Part shown: positions 1 through 10,600 of the stretch, piece by piece
How positions within the stretch are numbered: the first letter of the stretch is position 1
How the letters are laid out: each line of letters begins with the position of its first letter
NCBI GenBank assembly: GCA_937873655.1
Contig: CALMYQ010000200.1
Coordinates: forward strand, 33,686-97,685
Source: an uncultured Lewinella sp.
GTDB lineage: Bacteria; Bacteroidota; Bacteroidia; Chitinophagales; Saprospiraceae
Direction: 5' to 3'
DNA length: 64,000 bases
Position numbers and translations under genes: made by a program
Notes under the pieces: generated by a model
The model's database searches: none
Seen by the model: only the letters and a program-made list of their open reading frames with translations
What the model was told of the DNA's origin: nothing

Positions 1-880
1 GGTGATCGGAGAACCTGTATCTGGCGTCAAAACCGTCAAAGGTCATTCCGTCCTCTGTCATGAAATCGTTTTGCCGGAAGTTGTCGGTAGGTTGGTCATT
101 GACCCGGCATCCGGCGATCACCGCATCGGCTCCCGCGGTAAGGTTGATGGTCCCGGCCAGCTTCCAGGGCCATCGTTGCCAGTCGTGGCCCGCTGCCGAT
201 TGCACGGCGGTGGGAATGGACGGATCCGGTACGGCCGCATTGTTGAGGTGCAATCCGAGCAACAGCACACGACTGTGCAGTTCCTTTGTCTTCAGTTGAT
301 CGACAGGTTGCCCCAAGGGCGCGTTGCGTAAATTGATGACGGCCCGATTGATATCGAGGTTGACCAATCCGAAATTCCTTTCCGGATCAAGTCCGGTAAA
401 AATGGATTTTTGTTCCGCTGCGGCGGGCAACACTTTTACCGATTCAGCAGAGGCCGTTCCCCTGCCGTCGATCTCCATGATCGGAAAGACAAACCTGGTG
501 GGATAGACGAGGGGTGCATCGGGCTGCTTTTTACCTGGCACCGGGTCGGCCCCGCGAAGAACTACCCCGCTTCTGAGGCGTATGCTGCCGGCAAAATAAT
601 ACAGGCCCTTTTCGAAATAAAGGACCCCGCCGCCGGCATTGCTCAAGGATTGCAGGACCGAATCCAGTCTGGCAGAATCCACCCTGGATCCGGCGGCTAC
701 CAGGCCGGGCACTTTCAGGGCGTCAACCCGGTTGTTCCATTTTATCCTGGAGGTCCAGTGTTTTCCGGTTTCTGGAAAAGCTGCGGTATACGGGTTATCC
801 GAAGGGATCTGGCCGTTTATCTGTGATGCGGCTGCGAACATGCAGGCCAACGCCGCTATCTTCAGCATGGTGATTTTCAT
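1..880 (-). CDS. Secreted protein, probably right-handed beta-helix (partial, runs off the left edge)
   Basis: Translating the reverse strand from the ATG at 880 gives 293 codons without a stop up to the window edge, so the C-terminus is missing. The N-terminus is a clear signal peptide: MKITMLKIAALACMFAAAS, with likely cleavage before Gln in the stretch NGQ, a common Bacteroidota pattern. The mature part contains a segment around residues 75-110 (NAGGGVLYFEKGLYYFAG, then GVVLRGADP) typical of the start of pectate-lyase-like or polygalacturonase-like parallel beta-helix folds. Enzymatic residues cannot be judged because the protein is cut. An alternative start is Met5 at 868. It begins 33 bp after the thioesterase stop on the same strand, so it may be the last operon member or an independent neighbour. 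The fold call is an inference from short motifs. Confidence 0.72.
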   Translation of the reverse strand, partial: MKITMLKIAALACMFAAASQINGQIPSDNPYTAAFPETGKHWTSRIKWNNRVDALKVPGLVAAGSRVDSARLDSVLQSLSNAGGGVLYFEKGLYYFAGSIRLRSGVVLRGADPVPGKKQPDAPLVYPTRFVFPIMEIDGRGTASAESVKVLPAAAEQKSIFTGLDPERNFGLVNLDINRAVINLRNAPLGQPVDQLKTKELHSRVLLLGLHLNNAAVPDPSIPTAVQSAAGHDWQRWPWKLAGTINLTAGADAVIAGCRVNDQPTDNFRQNDFMTEDGMTFDGFDARYRFSDH

Positions 881-913
881 GATTTTCAGCTTTAATGGTG
901 GGAGGCGAAAGCT

Positions 914-1630
914 TCAGACAACCTGAGTGCAGTACCGGAGCCTGGATGATATATGTTGCATGATGGCTTCGCTATGGTCAAAAATGAAAAAATGATTGCC
1001 GGGAAATTCAAGGACTTCAACGCCTGCGTTTGTTTCCCTGGACCAGGCCATTGCCTGGGTCTTACTGATCTTTTCATCCGTACCGATCAGTACATCAATT
1101 GGAATATCAAAGGGTGCGGAGGTTTGGTAGACGCAGGTTTCGGCAGCGCAAAAGTCAGCCCGAAGGATCGGCTCGAAAAAGACCGCCATCTCCTCGTCGG
1201 CAAAGACGGCTGAAGGGCTACCGCCCATGGCCAGTACCTTATCAAAGAACTGGTCCCTGGGCAGGAGATGCCTTTCGTTTTCCTCATAGGGTATGGACGG
1301 CCCGGCCCGGCCGCTGAAAAAAAGGTACAACGGCAGCGGCTCACCGGCTTCTACCAGCTCTTTTACCAGATAAAACCCCAGCAGGGCGCCGAGGCTATGC
1401 CCGTAAACAGCATAAGGGCGGTCAATGGCGGCCCGGACCCTGGGCAGCAGATCGCCGACCATTTGCCGGAGGTCGGTCAGCAGAGGCTCCCGGAGGCGCC
1501 TGCCCCTTCCGGGTAATTCCAGCGGGATCAACCGGAGCCCGGAAGGCGCATGATCCGCAAACGGTTTGTAGGAATATGCACTGGCGCCTGAAAATGGCAG
1601 ACAAAAAAGGTCAAATTCCGTTTCTCTCAT
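914..1630 (-). CDS. Stand-alone (type II) alpha/beta-hydrolase thioesterase
   Basis: This is a 238-residue protein of the GrsT/RifR/SrfAD external thioesterase family, which normally hydrolyses mis-primed or stalled acyl groups from carrier domains. The N-terminal signature LFCLPFSGASAYSYKPFA, the nucleophile elbow GHSLG (about residue 95), an Asp in IGTDEKIS and the catalytic His in GNHFF are all visible. Length is normal for the family. The start ATG overlaps the end of the exporter gene by 20 bp, which implies translational coupling. Because the final NRPS module carries no cis thioesterase, this protein could also act as the release enzyme, although its closest architecture is the editing type. 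Function as a thioesterase is well supported; the release role is inference. Confidence 0.9.
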   Translation of the reverse strand: MRETEFDLFCLPFSGASAYSYKPFADHAPSGLRLIPLELPGRGRRLREPLLTDLRQMVGDLLPRVRAAIDRPYAVYGHSLGALLGFYLVKELVEAGEPLPLYLFFSGRAGPSIPYEENERHLLPRDQFFDKVLAMGGSPSAVFADEEMAVFFEPILRADFCAAETCVYQTSAPFDIPIDVLIGTDEKISKTQAMAWSRETNAGVEVLEFPGNHFFIFDHSEAIMQHISSRLRYCTQVV

Positions 1631-3284
1631 AACGCATTGGCTCGTCCGTAAAATCGGTTTTCCGGTCTTCCAGCAACTTGCCGTCGTGGAAGGTAATCAG
1701 CCTGTCGGCAAAATGATAATACCGGTCGTCGTGGGTGATGGCAATGATGGTCTTACCCAATTCCTTCATATGGCCCAGAACATGGTGGTAAAATACCGCC
1801 CTGTAGCCCGGATCCTGCTCTGCGGCCCATTCGTCCAACAGCAGGCATTGTTTGTTTTCCATCAGGGCGTAGATCATCAACAGCCGTTTTTGCTGCCCTT
1901 TCGAAAGGTTGGAGTTCGCCAGATTCCGGGAACCGTCAACCTTTACAATGTCGTTGAGCCGCATCAGGCCGGTAAATTTCTCCCATAGCTGGTGCGACAG
2001 CCGGATATCGTAATTCGAATACTGCTCGGAGAAAAAATGAGGGTCTGCAAAAATGGAAGAGAACAAGTTGCTGTAATGCGGAAGGGATTCGGGATCCACA
2101 GGGTGGTCGTTGATATAAATGGTTCCGCTATCCGGTTTAAGCAACCCTGCCAGCAACAGGAGGAAGGTGCTCTTTCCGCTCCCATTCTCACCGATTATGA
2201 AAATGGTCTGGCCGGTCTCCAACTCCAAATCGATCGGTCCGAGGGTGAATTCGCGCCCCGACTGGTCGTGTTTATAGGTATACGTGACCCCTTCAAGCCG
2301 AATGTTCCTGACCCCATCCACCTTCAATTCTTTGCCGAAATTGTTACTTCCGGTCACGGCGCTCAGATCCTGATAAAATTGCCCAAGGCGATTGAATGCG
2401 ATCTGCATCCGCGATGCTGTAGAAAAGGAATTGATCAAAAAGGCCATAGGCCCCATCAGGTACAATATGACCAGGACAAAGGTCGTTTGCTGTGCCAGGT
2501 CCGCTACCTGTAAGGCGGGCAGGAGGAAGATCACGATCCCCAGGATCACGTACCAGCTGTAAGACCCGAACAATTCGTTGTCCAGGTATTTTCTGGCAGT
2601 TGTGGTTTCCAGGGATTTGACTTCCTGCCGGTTCTTTTCGAGAAATTTCCGGTAAAGGTTCTCATTTTTCTCCACACTCATCTTCACTTCCCTGAATCCG
2701 TTCAGCAAATCCTGGAGGTAGCGGTAAAAATCGTTTTCCATATTCCTGATCCGGTTGAGGTCCCGGACAATGGACTGGTTCCTGACCCAGTAATAAATGG
2801 AGAGCCCCGTCATAATGGCCAGGACGATTAGCAAGGAAACCGGGGAGATCCAGAGCAGATAACCCAGGGCGCAGACGACTACCACTGCATTATTGATCAG
2901 GTCGACAAAAAAACGGGGCAATTGCGCAACGACTTTGGTATCGCCGATTGCCGTGTAAACCTTTTGCGACCCCAGTTTCCGAAATGACTCGAAGGTGGCA
3001 AAACGGACCTTATCGAGCAACGAAAGTTCAAAATCGAACAGGATGTTGTTGGTGAAGGCGATGAGGTGATTCTGAAAATAGCGCCTGCTGAAAAATGAGA
3101 GCGCCATCAGCCCCGCGAAAAGCCAGGCGAGGTGCCGGTCCATCCAGCTTTCCGCGGTCCCGGTGCGGAGTCCCTGATTGATCATGATGAGCAAACCGCT
3201 GTACATCACGCTGTTGACGAGCCCAAGCACAATGATCAATGCAAAAAAGGTCTTGCTTTTATTGAAGAGTTTGAAAATATCCAT
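1611..3284 (-). CDS. Cyclic-peptide-type ABC exporter (PvdE/SyrD family), fused TMD-NBD
   Basis: This 557-residue half-transporter has about six hydrophobic segments in residues 1-300 and an ATPase domain from about 330. The Walker A is GENGSGKST, the signature is LSKGQQKRL, the Walker B is LLLDEWAAEQDP and the H-loop is ITHDD. The DEWAAxQDP version of Walker B with LSxGQxKRL is characteristic of the PvdE/SyrD group that moves NRPS lipopeptides or siderophore precursors across the inner membrane. It follows the secreted M28-like gene by 48 bp and overlaps the thioesterase gene, placing it in the biosynthetic operon. It most likely exports the finished or nearly finished product to the periplasm as a homodimer. 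The exact cargo is inferred from context. Confidence 0.93.
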   Translation of the reverse strand: MDIFKLFNKSKTFFALIIVLGLVNSVMYSGLLIMINQGLRTGTAESWMDRHLAWLFAGLMALSFFSRRYFQNHLIAFTNNILFDFELSLLDKVRFATFESFRKLGSQKVYTAIGDTKVVAQLPRFFVDLINNAVVVVCALGYLLWISPVSLLIVLAIMTGLSIYYWVRNQSIVRDLNRIRNMENDFYRYLQDLLNGFREVKMSVEKNENLYRKFLEKNRQEVKSLETTTARKYLDNELFGSYSWYVILGIVIFLLPALQVADLAQQTTFVLVILYLMGPMAFLINSFSTASRMQIAFNRLGQFYQDLSAVTGSNNFGKELKVDGVRNIRLEGVTYTYKHDQSGREFTLGPIDLELETGQTIFIIGENGSGKSTFLLLLAGLLKPDSGTIYINDHPVDPESLPHYSNLFSSIFADPHFFSEQYSNYDIRLSHQLWEKFTGLMRLNDIVKVDGSRNLANSNLSKGQQKRLLMIYALMENKQCLLLDEWAAEQDPGYRAVFYHHVLGHMKELGKTIIAITHDDRYYHFADRLITFHDGKLLEDRKTDFTDEPMRYERNGI

Positions 3285-3332
3285 ATCGAAGAGGTAGCAG
3301 TTATAGTCCTCACAATTCGACCCGGGCGGGCC

Positions 3333-4667
3333 TTATTCCGAGCGATTTGAAAAATTGGCCTGGTAAACAGCCGTTCTCATAGGGCGGGCCAGTTCCGTCA
3401 TGGCGGCAACGGTTGCACTGACGACGTCTTTCATCGTCTTCAGACTGGTTCGTTGGAGCGGATCATCCTCCTTCATGCCGCGTTCAAGATTGCGGTTTCT
3501 TCCTGTTGTAATGAAGACCGCCGGGTTTTTGGAATACCAGAAGGCCGAATGGTCGCCGTCCTGGGACATAAAGGCATCCTCACCGTATCCCGGCACCCGG
3601 ACCGGGAGCACCTGAAGGCCGGGTGCAAATGCATGCGCTGATCGTTCGAAAAGCAGCTCCAATGCCAACGAATTCGGGTTGGCGATCAATCCGGTGAAAC
3701 TCCCGCTTTGTTTCTCTTTCAGCAAGGGTTTCCCGTAATCGGGTACTAAATCCTGGATCAGCGGCGGGATGAGGTCGGGATCCAGGTCTTCGGCGCCGAT
3801 CAGGTCGAGGTAAAATGCCCCCAAAACCTTTTCGCCCCATTTCAATCCGCCGTGATAGATATAATGATTGCTGCCGATGTATTCATAGGCGGCCATATCA
3901 AATGCCGCCCCGACTACGGTATTTTCGGTTTGATACCCGGCGAAAACCGCCATAATCTCCAGTACACCCGAAACGCCGGTGGTATTCACCAGATCGTCTG
4001 TATTATCCCTGACCGCGTCGTAGTGCGAAAGGGCGATGACCTTGCCCGGCGCCGGACCGGAACCTTCTATCTGTCCCAACACATTGCGGCCGGTCATTCC
4101 GCCGAAGGTATAGTCCTGGGTCAGTGTCTGAACCCCCTGCCTCGTCAAAAAAGCAGCAAGAGAATCCCGGATGACGGGCAAATTTCGCTGCCCTTCTTCT
4201 GATTCATGGTCGCGGAGGATGGAAAATTCCACCAGGTGCCGTTTCATCCGGCCGGTATCTACCTTGGCCAGCAACTCTTCGGCCGGCACCGGGCGTTTGT
4301 CCCAAACCACGATCCGGAATTTTGCATTATCAGGGTCCATTTCCGCATCCCGGAACCGCCAGGTGATCGACTTGCCCGGGCCGGGTGCAACGGATGGTCC
4401 GACATCCCCGGATACGGTCGCCGGTTGGGGTTGAACAAATCTGCCCTGCCGGTCGGTGACGCTGAACCGGATGCCGATGGATGTTTCGTTTTCATCCAGG
4501 GCGTCGAAATCTATGCGGGCCACCCCGGCAGCGGCGTCGACCGTTGAGAAAACGTTGGAAATGACCGGCCCCGGGGGTTGCGCCCCGGCAACGGCATTCA
4601 TCAGCAGAAGCAATGCGGGAATATAGCAACGGATTACCATGACAATGATTTTTGTGTATTGAAACAA
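3333..4667 (-). CDS. Secreted M28-type peptidase homologue with destroyed metal site (pseudo-peptidase)
   Basis: This 444-residue protein has a signal peptide (hydrophobic stretch MVIRCYIPALLLLMNAVAGA before Gln; Met10 at 4640 is an alternative start), a beta-rich region to about residue 150 and an M28-like alpha/beta domain. Aligned by eye with Streptomyces griseus aminopeptidase, the first His (SHYD, about 215), the late Asp (LDLIG, about 287) and the last His (GDHSAF, about 373) remain. The bridging Asp, 12 residues after the first His, is Val (LVNTTG). The Glu-Glu pair is Ala-Ala (FDMAAYEYIGS, about 258). It therefore should not be a normal di-zinc peptidase. It lies 15 bp after the last NRPS gene and before the exporter, which suggests a periplasmic role such as binding, maturing or protecting against the product. 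That role is inference. Confidence 0.85.
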   Translation of the reverse strand: MFQYTKIIVMVIRCYIPALLLLMNAVAGAQPPGPVISNVFSTVDAAAGVARIDFDALDENETSIGIRFSVTDRQGRFVQPQPATVSGDVGPSVAPGPGKSITWRFRDAEMDPDNAKFRIVVWDKRPVPAEELLAKVDTGRMKRHLVEFSILRDHESEEGQRNLPVIRDSLAAFLTRQGVQTLTQDYTFGGMTGRNVLGQIEGSGPAPGKVIALSHYDAVRDNTDDLVNTTGVSGVLEIMAVFAGYQTENTVVGAAFDMAAYEYIGSNHYIYHGGLKWGEKVLGAFYLDLIGAEDLDPDLIPPLIQDLVPDYGKPLLKEKQSGSFTGLIANPNSLALELLFERSAHAFAPGLQVLPVRVPGYGEDAFMSQDGDHSAFWYSKNPAVFITTGRNRNLERGMKEDDPLQRTSLKTMKDVVSATVAAMTELARPMRTAVYQANFSNRSE

Positions 4668-4682
4668 GGACAGGAATTATGG

Positions 4683-7600
4683 TTACGCCAGCAATTCTTC
4701 TGCAACTGCGCTCTTTTGGTCGATGTGGGCAGCCAATTCCCTGATGGTTGGGAAAGAGAAAATTTCGCGCACGGAAAGACCTATGTTCAAGGTCTTGAAC
4801 AACCGGGCCTGCATTTTAATCGCTTTGAAAGAATGGCCGCCGACCTCAAAGAAGTTGTCGTCCCTTGAATAGCTTCGGCCGCCGAGTATTTCTTTCCAGA
4901 TTTCGGCCACCGCCTTTTCGGTTTCGGTTGTTAACTCATCGACGTCACCCGATCCGGCAGGCTTGTGCTCAAGTATAGGCGACGGCAGCGCCTTGCGGTC
5001 AATTTTACCACTGGCGGTCAGGGGGAATTGGTCCAGTACCATAAAGCGGCCGGGGATCATATAGGCAGGCAAATGCGTTGCGAGCAAATGCTTCAACTCA
5101 GCCGACTCAAATTCTGCGCCTGACTTGAGGGTCAGCCAGGCCGCCAGTATTTTTCCGCCATGCGGATCGTCCCATAGGGCTGCGATCGCCTCCCGTACTG
5201 CGGGAATCCGGTACAGGGCCTGTTCAATTTCGCCCAGTTCAATCCGATGTCCGCGCAGCTTGATCTGTGCGTCCCTCCTGCCCGCAAATTCCAGCCACCC
5301 GTCGTTGGTCCACCGGCCGATATCGCCGGTGCGATACATGGTTTCACCGGGGAGGAACGGGTCCGGGACGAACGCGACGGTTGTTTTCTCCGGATCGTTC
5401 ACATACCCGAATCCGACTCCGGCACCAGCGATGAAGATCTCGCCTTTTACGCCGGGAAGGCAGATGCCGCCATAAGGGTCAAGTACGTAAATGCGGCAAT
5501 TGCGGACCGGTTTGCCGATCGGAACGGGCGGGCGGGGCGGGCAGGGTGTCATGATGTGATGGGTAGCGCCGTCAGCCGTTTCGGTCGGGCCGTAGGAGTT
5601 CACAAACCTGGTATAAAAGAACTTGTCGAACCATTTTTCGGTCAATGCGAACGGCAGCGCTTCTCCTACGGTTGACATACACCTGAGCCGTCTGAACAGG
5701 TTTGGCCCTTGCCAGTTGTCAATCGCTTCCATCAATTCGGCCAGATAGGAGGGAACGACCTGGAGCACCGTAATCTCATCGTAGTCCACCTGCTGCATTA
5801 ACCGGACCGGATCTTTCACCACCTCCGAAGGATAGACAACGGTACACCCGCCGTGGATCAATGCGGACAGGGACTGCCAGATGGAAATGTCAAAACTTTG
5901 GGTCGCCGTTTGGGCCACCACGGCATCCTCATCCATTCCGCAATCCTCCGCTTTGGCGATCAGGTGATTGAGCATGGAACCGTGGCCGATCAGCGCGCCC
6001 TTCGGAAATCCGGTGGAGCCGGAGGTAAACAACAGATAGGCCGGGGCCGATCGGTCCGGTTTGTCGCTTAAATTATCAGGCGGGTGAATTTGCCATCCCG
6101 TGGTGATATCGGCGGTCCGGATCTCATCAAAAACGCCTTCGGGAAAATTCCCGGCAACAAGCGCCAGTTTCACACCGGCTTTGCCGATCATGTATCGGAT
6201 CCGTTCGGGCGGCAATTCCGGATCCACAGGCAGGTAAACGGCTTTGATTTTGAATAAGGCGAGCATCCCCGCGATCAGCCACTCGGAGCGCGGAAGGCAA
6301 AGGGCAACCTGATCCCCCGGTTGAACGCGGTGAACCGCTTTCAGCCATCCGGCCATCCGGTTGACGGTTGCATTCAGCTCGCTGTAAGTCAGGGAATTGT
6401 CTTCGCAGCGCACGGCTGCGTACCCGGGGCGCTGCGCCGCATGCCGCTCCAGGAATTCAACGATGGAGCGCTCCGCCGGCCAAGGCGAAATGGTATCGTT
6501 CATCTTCATTAACCACCGCCTGTCTTCGGCCGCATCCGACAGCGGAACAGCCCAGAGCGGCTGGTCTTCGTCCCTGGCGACAGCCTCCAGCAGTTTTTCA
6601 AAATATCCGGTTATGCGGTTGATCGTTGCAGCATCGAACAGATCGGTGTTGTATACCAGATGTCCGGTCAGTGTTTCGTCGTATTCTGTGAAATACCATT
6701 CCAGATCGAATCTGGATGCATTGTTTCCGCCCGTCGACAGGTTCTCTATGCCGCCGGCAAGCCCGGGTTCGGTTGCCTGATTGAAAAGATCGATCTTCTG
6801 ATGGGTCAGTATGACGTCAAAAACCGGCGTTCTGCTGATATCGCGCAGCACGGACACCTCATCGACCAGGTAATCAAAGGGATAGATTTCGTGCCGGAAT
6901 GCCTCCAGTACCGTTTCCTTTACCCGGGCCCCCAGACGCCTGAGGGTATCCTCCGGCTCAAAGGCGGTCCGCAGGGGCAGGGTGTTGGCGTAATAACCGA
7001 TCTGGCGTTCCAGGTCCGGATGTTGACGGCCCGAGATCAACGTACCGACCACAATATCCTGTTGGCCCGAGAGGCGGCTCAGAAGGGCTTTGAATGCCGT
7101 GATCAGGGCCATAAACACGCTCAGATCCTGCCTGCGGCAAGTTTTCCGCAGTTCATCCAGCTGTTGTTTTCCAATCATGAGGCTACATCCGGCGCCCTTG
7201 TAGGTTTTCACCGGAGGCCTGGGGCGATCCGCCGGTAAATCGAGAACGGGAATATCTCCGGCAAAACGCGCTTTCCAGTATTGGCGGTGGATATTCAGGT
7301 TTTCACCTGTCAATTGCTGCTGCAACCAGGCCGAATAGTCCTTATACTGAATGGCCAACGGCGGGAGGGAAGGCATCTTGCCTTGCTCCAGGTCGTTGTA
7401 AAGCACGGCCAGCTCATTCAGCAGGTTCTGCATGGACCAGCCGTCGGCAATGATGTGGTGCAGGGTGTAGATGACAATCCGTTCGCCGGACGGCATGCTG
7501 ACAAATTTGATCCTGAACAGGGGTCCGTTTTCGAGATCGAACGGAATTTGGGCCTCGCCTTCCAGCAGGTCGGTAAGGCGTTGGTCCGCATCCGGAGCTT

Positions 7601-10600
7601 CCGACCAGTTCATCCGCTTTTTCTCCACCCGGTCGGGGTGCGGCGGATGGACGCACTGCCGAAGCTCACCGTCCCGGACCAGGAAGGTCGTCCGGAGAAT
7701 TTCATGCCGTGCAGCCAATTCATCGACAGCAGCCGCCAGCAGTTCAGGATCCATCGACGGTCCGGCGCGGAAAGCGCCCGGGATATTGTAGACAACGGAG
7801 GCGCCGTCGAACTGAGTCAGGATCCAGGTCCTTTTCTGGGACGGAGAAGCTTCGTAATCCGCTGCCGTTTCAACGGGTCGGATCGGAACATAAGTTTCTG
7901 CCGCCGCCTCGAAAATGAAATCCAGCAGAGATCTCACCGTGGGGAAGTTGAAGACATCATTGACGCCGATCTTCCGGCCGAATTCGCGATAGATCCTGGA
8001 AACCAGTTGGGTCGCTTTCAGCGAATGGCCTCCCAGGTCGAAAAAATTATCATCAAGACCAATTTCGTTTTTTTCCAGCACTTCTTCCCATAAATCCGCC
8101 ATTTTCAATTCATCCGGGGTTGTCGGAGGGCGGTATTCCGTCCTTTGGGCTTCCATTTCCCGCCCGGCAAGGTTCATCAGCGCCTGCCGGTCGACCTTTC
8201 CGTTGTGATTAACCGGAAATGCCTTCAACATCACCCATCCTGCGGGGATCATATATTCCGGCAGCAGGGTACCCAGAAAGCGTCTGATTTCCCGGGGACC
8301 GATTTGCAGGCGGGTACAAGTGAAGGCCATCAGGACAGTGCTTTCGTCCGGCATCTGTATCGGCAGTACCAGGCTATCCTCCACCCCCGGAAATTTTCTT
8401 ATCGAGGCTTCTATTTCCCGTGTTTCAACCCGGATCCCGCGGATCTGGACCTGTTCGTCGAGCCTTCCCAAAAACTCCAATTCTCCGTTTTTATTCCACC
8501 GCCCGAGGTCTCCTGTCCGGTATAATTGGGTATAGGCCGGGGATTTGCTGTAAGGGTCAGGGATGAATTTTTCGGCAGTCAGCTCGGATTGCCCAAGGTA
8601 GCCCGATGCCACCCCGATCCCGGATACGCCGATCTCGCCCTTCCATCCCGGCGGAACAAGCCGCTGGTACCGGTCCAAAACGTAGACCCTGGTATTGGCA
8701 AAAGGTTGGCCGATAGGAATACCCTTGCGGGAAGCGTATTCGTCGCTCCTCCGGGGATCAACTTTATGGAAGGTCGCGCCGATGCAGGCCTCGCTGGGGC
8801 CGTAGCCGTTATACAGGGACAGAGTAGCTGCATGGAATAACGATTCGCCGAGCGCAGCCGCTTCTCCGGTCGAAATGACGAGCCGAAGGCCGCCAAGGGA
8901 GATTTTACCGAACAGTTTCAGATAGGCGGGCGGCAGGATCGCAATTGTTACCCCGCTCTCCCGGATCAGCTTCAGCAGAAGGTCGGGGTTTGATTTTACC
9001 TGCCGGTCGGCCAGTACAAGCGTACCGCCGGCCACCAACGCCATAAAAATCTCTACGAGAGAGGCGTCAAAATTAAGCGAAGCGAAATGGAGGACGCTGT
9101 CCTGATGCACTATGCCCAGGAAATCATTGTGGTACTGGATCCTGTCCGAAATGCTCTCGTGCCGGACCGGTACGCCCTTGGGTTCGCCGCTGGTTCCGGA
9201 GGTATAAATGATATATGCGATGTCTGCGGGTTGAAGGGGTTCGGGCTCGGCCGGTTCCAGGCCTGCGATCATTTCCCATTCGATGTCAATGACCGTCAGC
9301 CAGCCGCTGAAATCAGGCAGGCTGAACATCAAATCCGATTGGGTGACCAGCAGGGCGGCGCGGGAATCCTTTAAAATCCGCTCCAACCGGGCAGCCGGTG
9401 ATTGAGTATCCAACGGCAGATAGGTCCCTCCGGCCTTCCAGATCCCCAGAATGGAGACGACGGCATGGACTGAACGGTCAAGCATAACCCCCGCCACCTG
9501 TCCGGGGCGAAATCCGCACGATTCCCGAAGGTGCCCGGCCAAACGGCCGGCCGCCTGGTCCAGTTCCCGGTAAGTGAGGGTTGTTTTCCCCGACTGCACT
9601 GCGGGCGATTCGGGGTTTGCCGCTGCCATGGCCCGGAACAGACCGGGAAGAGAATCCTCCTGGTAGCCTTTGTCATAACCTGCAAATCGCTCCAGTTCCT
9701 GTATTTCTTCCGGCAACAGGATATCCAGTTGGCCGATTGGAATCGCCGGATCGGACACCAACTGGTCGATCAGGTATCCCATCCGCCGGGAAAGCTGCCG
9801 GATATCCTCCTCCTCAAAAACCTCCGCATTGAAGTTGAAGCGGAATAAGAGGGCTTCGCTGCAAGTAGCGTGGATGCTGAAGTCGTAATTGACCTGTTCA
9901 AAACTGCGGACCTGGGAAACATTCATCTCTCGGATGGCGGAAACCTGACTTTCCGATTCCCGGACATCGTACAATTGTTCCGCCCCCGGATAGTTGCCGA
10001 AGACTACCACATGGTCGATCAATCCGTGTTTCACCCGGCTTGCCGCTTGTATTTCAGCCATGGGAAAATGCTGGAAACGCCCGGTTTCCGCATTGAGGCC
10101 CTGGACCAGATTCAGCAGTTCTTCAAAGGGCTGATCCGGCAAGGCGGTCACCCTCATGGGAACGGTATTGATATACAGTCCGACAGAGGTTTCAATTCCT
10201 GCAATTTCCGAAGGCCTAACCGAAACGACCTTCCCGAAAACGACGTCATCGGTATCGTTCAGCCTGCCCAGCAACAAACCCCAAACGGTTTGAATGAAGG
10301 TGCTCATGGTTACGGTCAGCCGCTGCCCCAACAGGCGGACGGCTTCTGTTTTTTCCGGGGAGACCCATAGCCGGATTTCAGCATTTTGGTACCTGCCGCC
10401 CGCAAACCGGTCCTTTTTGCCGGGAATGCCGGTCTGTCGTTCAAAACCGGCCATGTATTGCTCCCAGAATGCCCCGCCCGCAAATTTATCCTGGCGTTCC
10501 AGCCATTTGATGTATTGGTGATACTGGACGGCCGGGGGCAGCGATGGCGTTTCACCGGCCTCGAGCGCCTCATAAATGCGGTTGAATTCTTCGATCAGGA

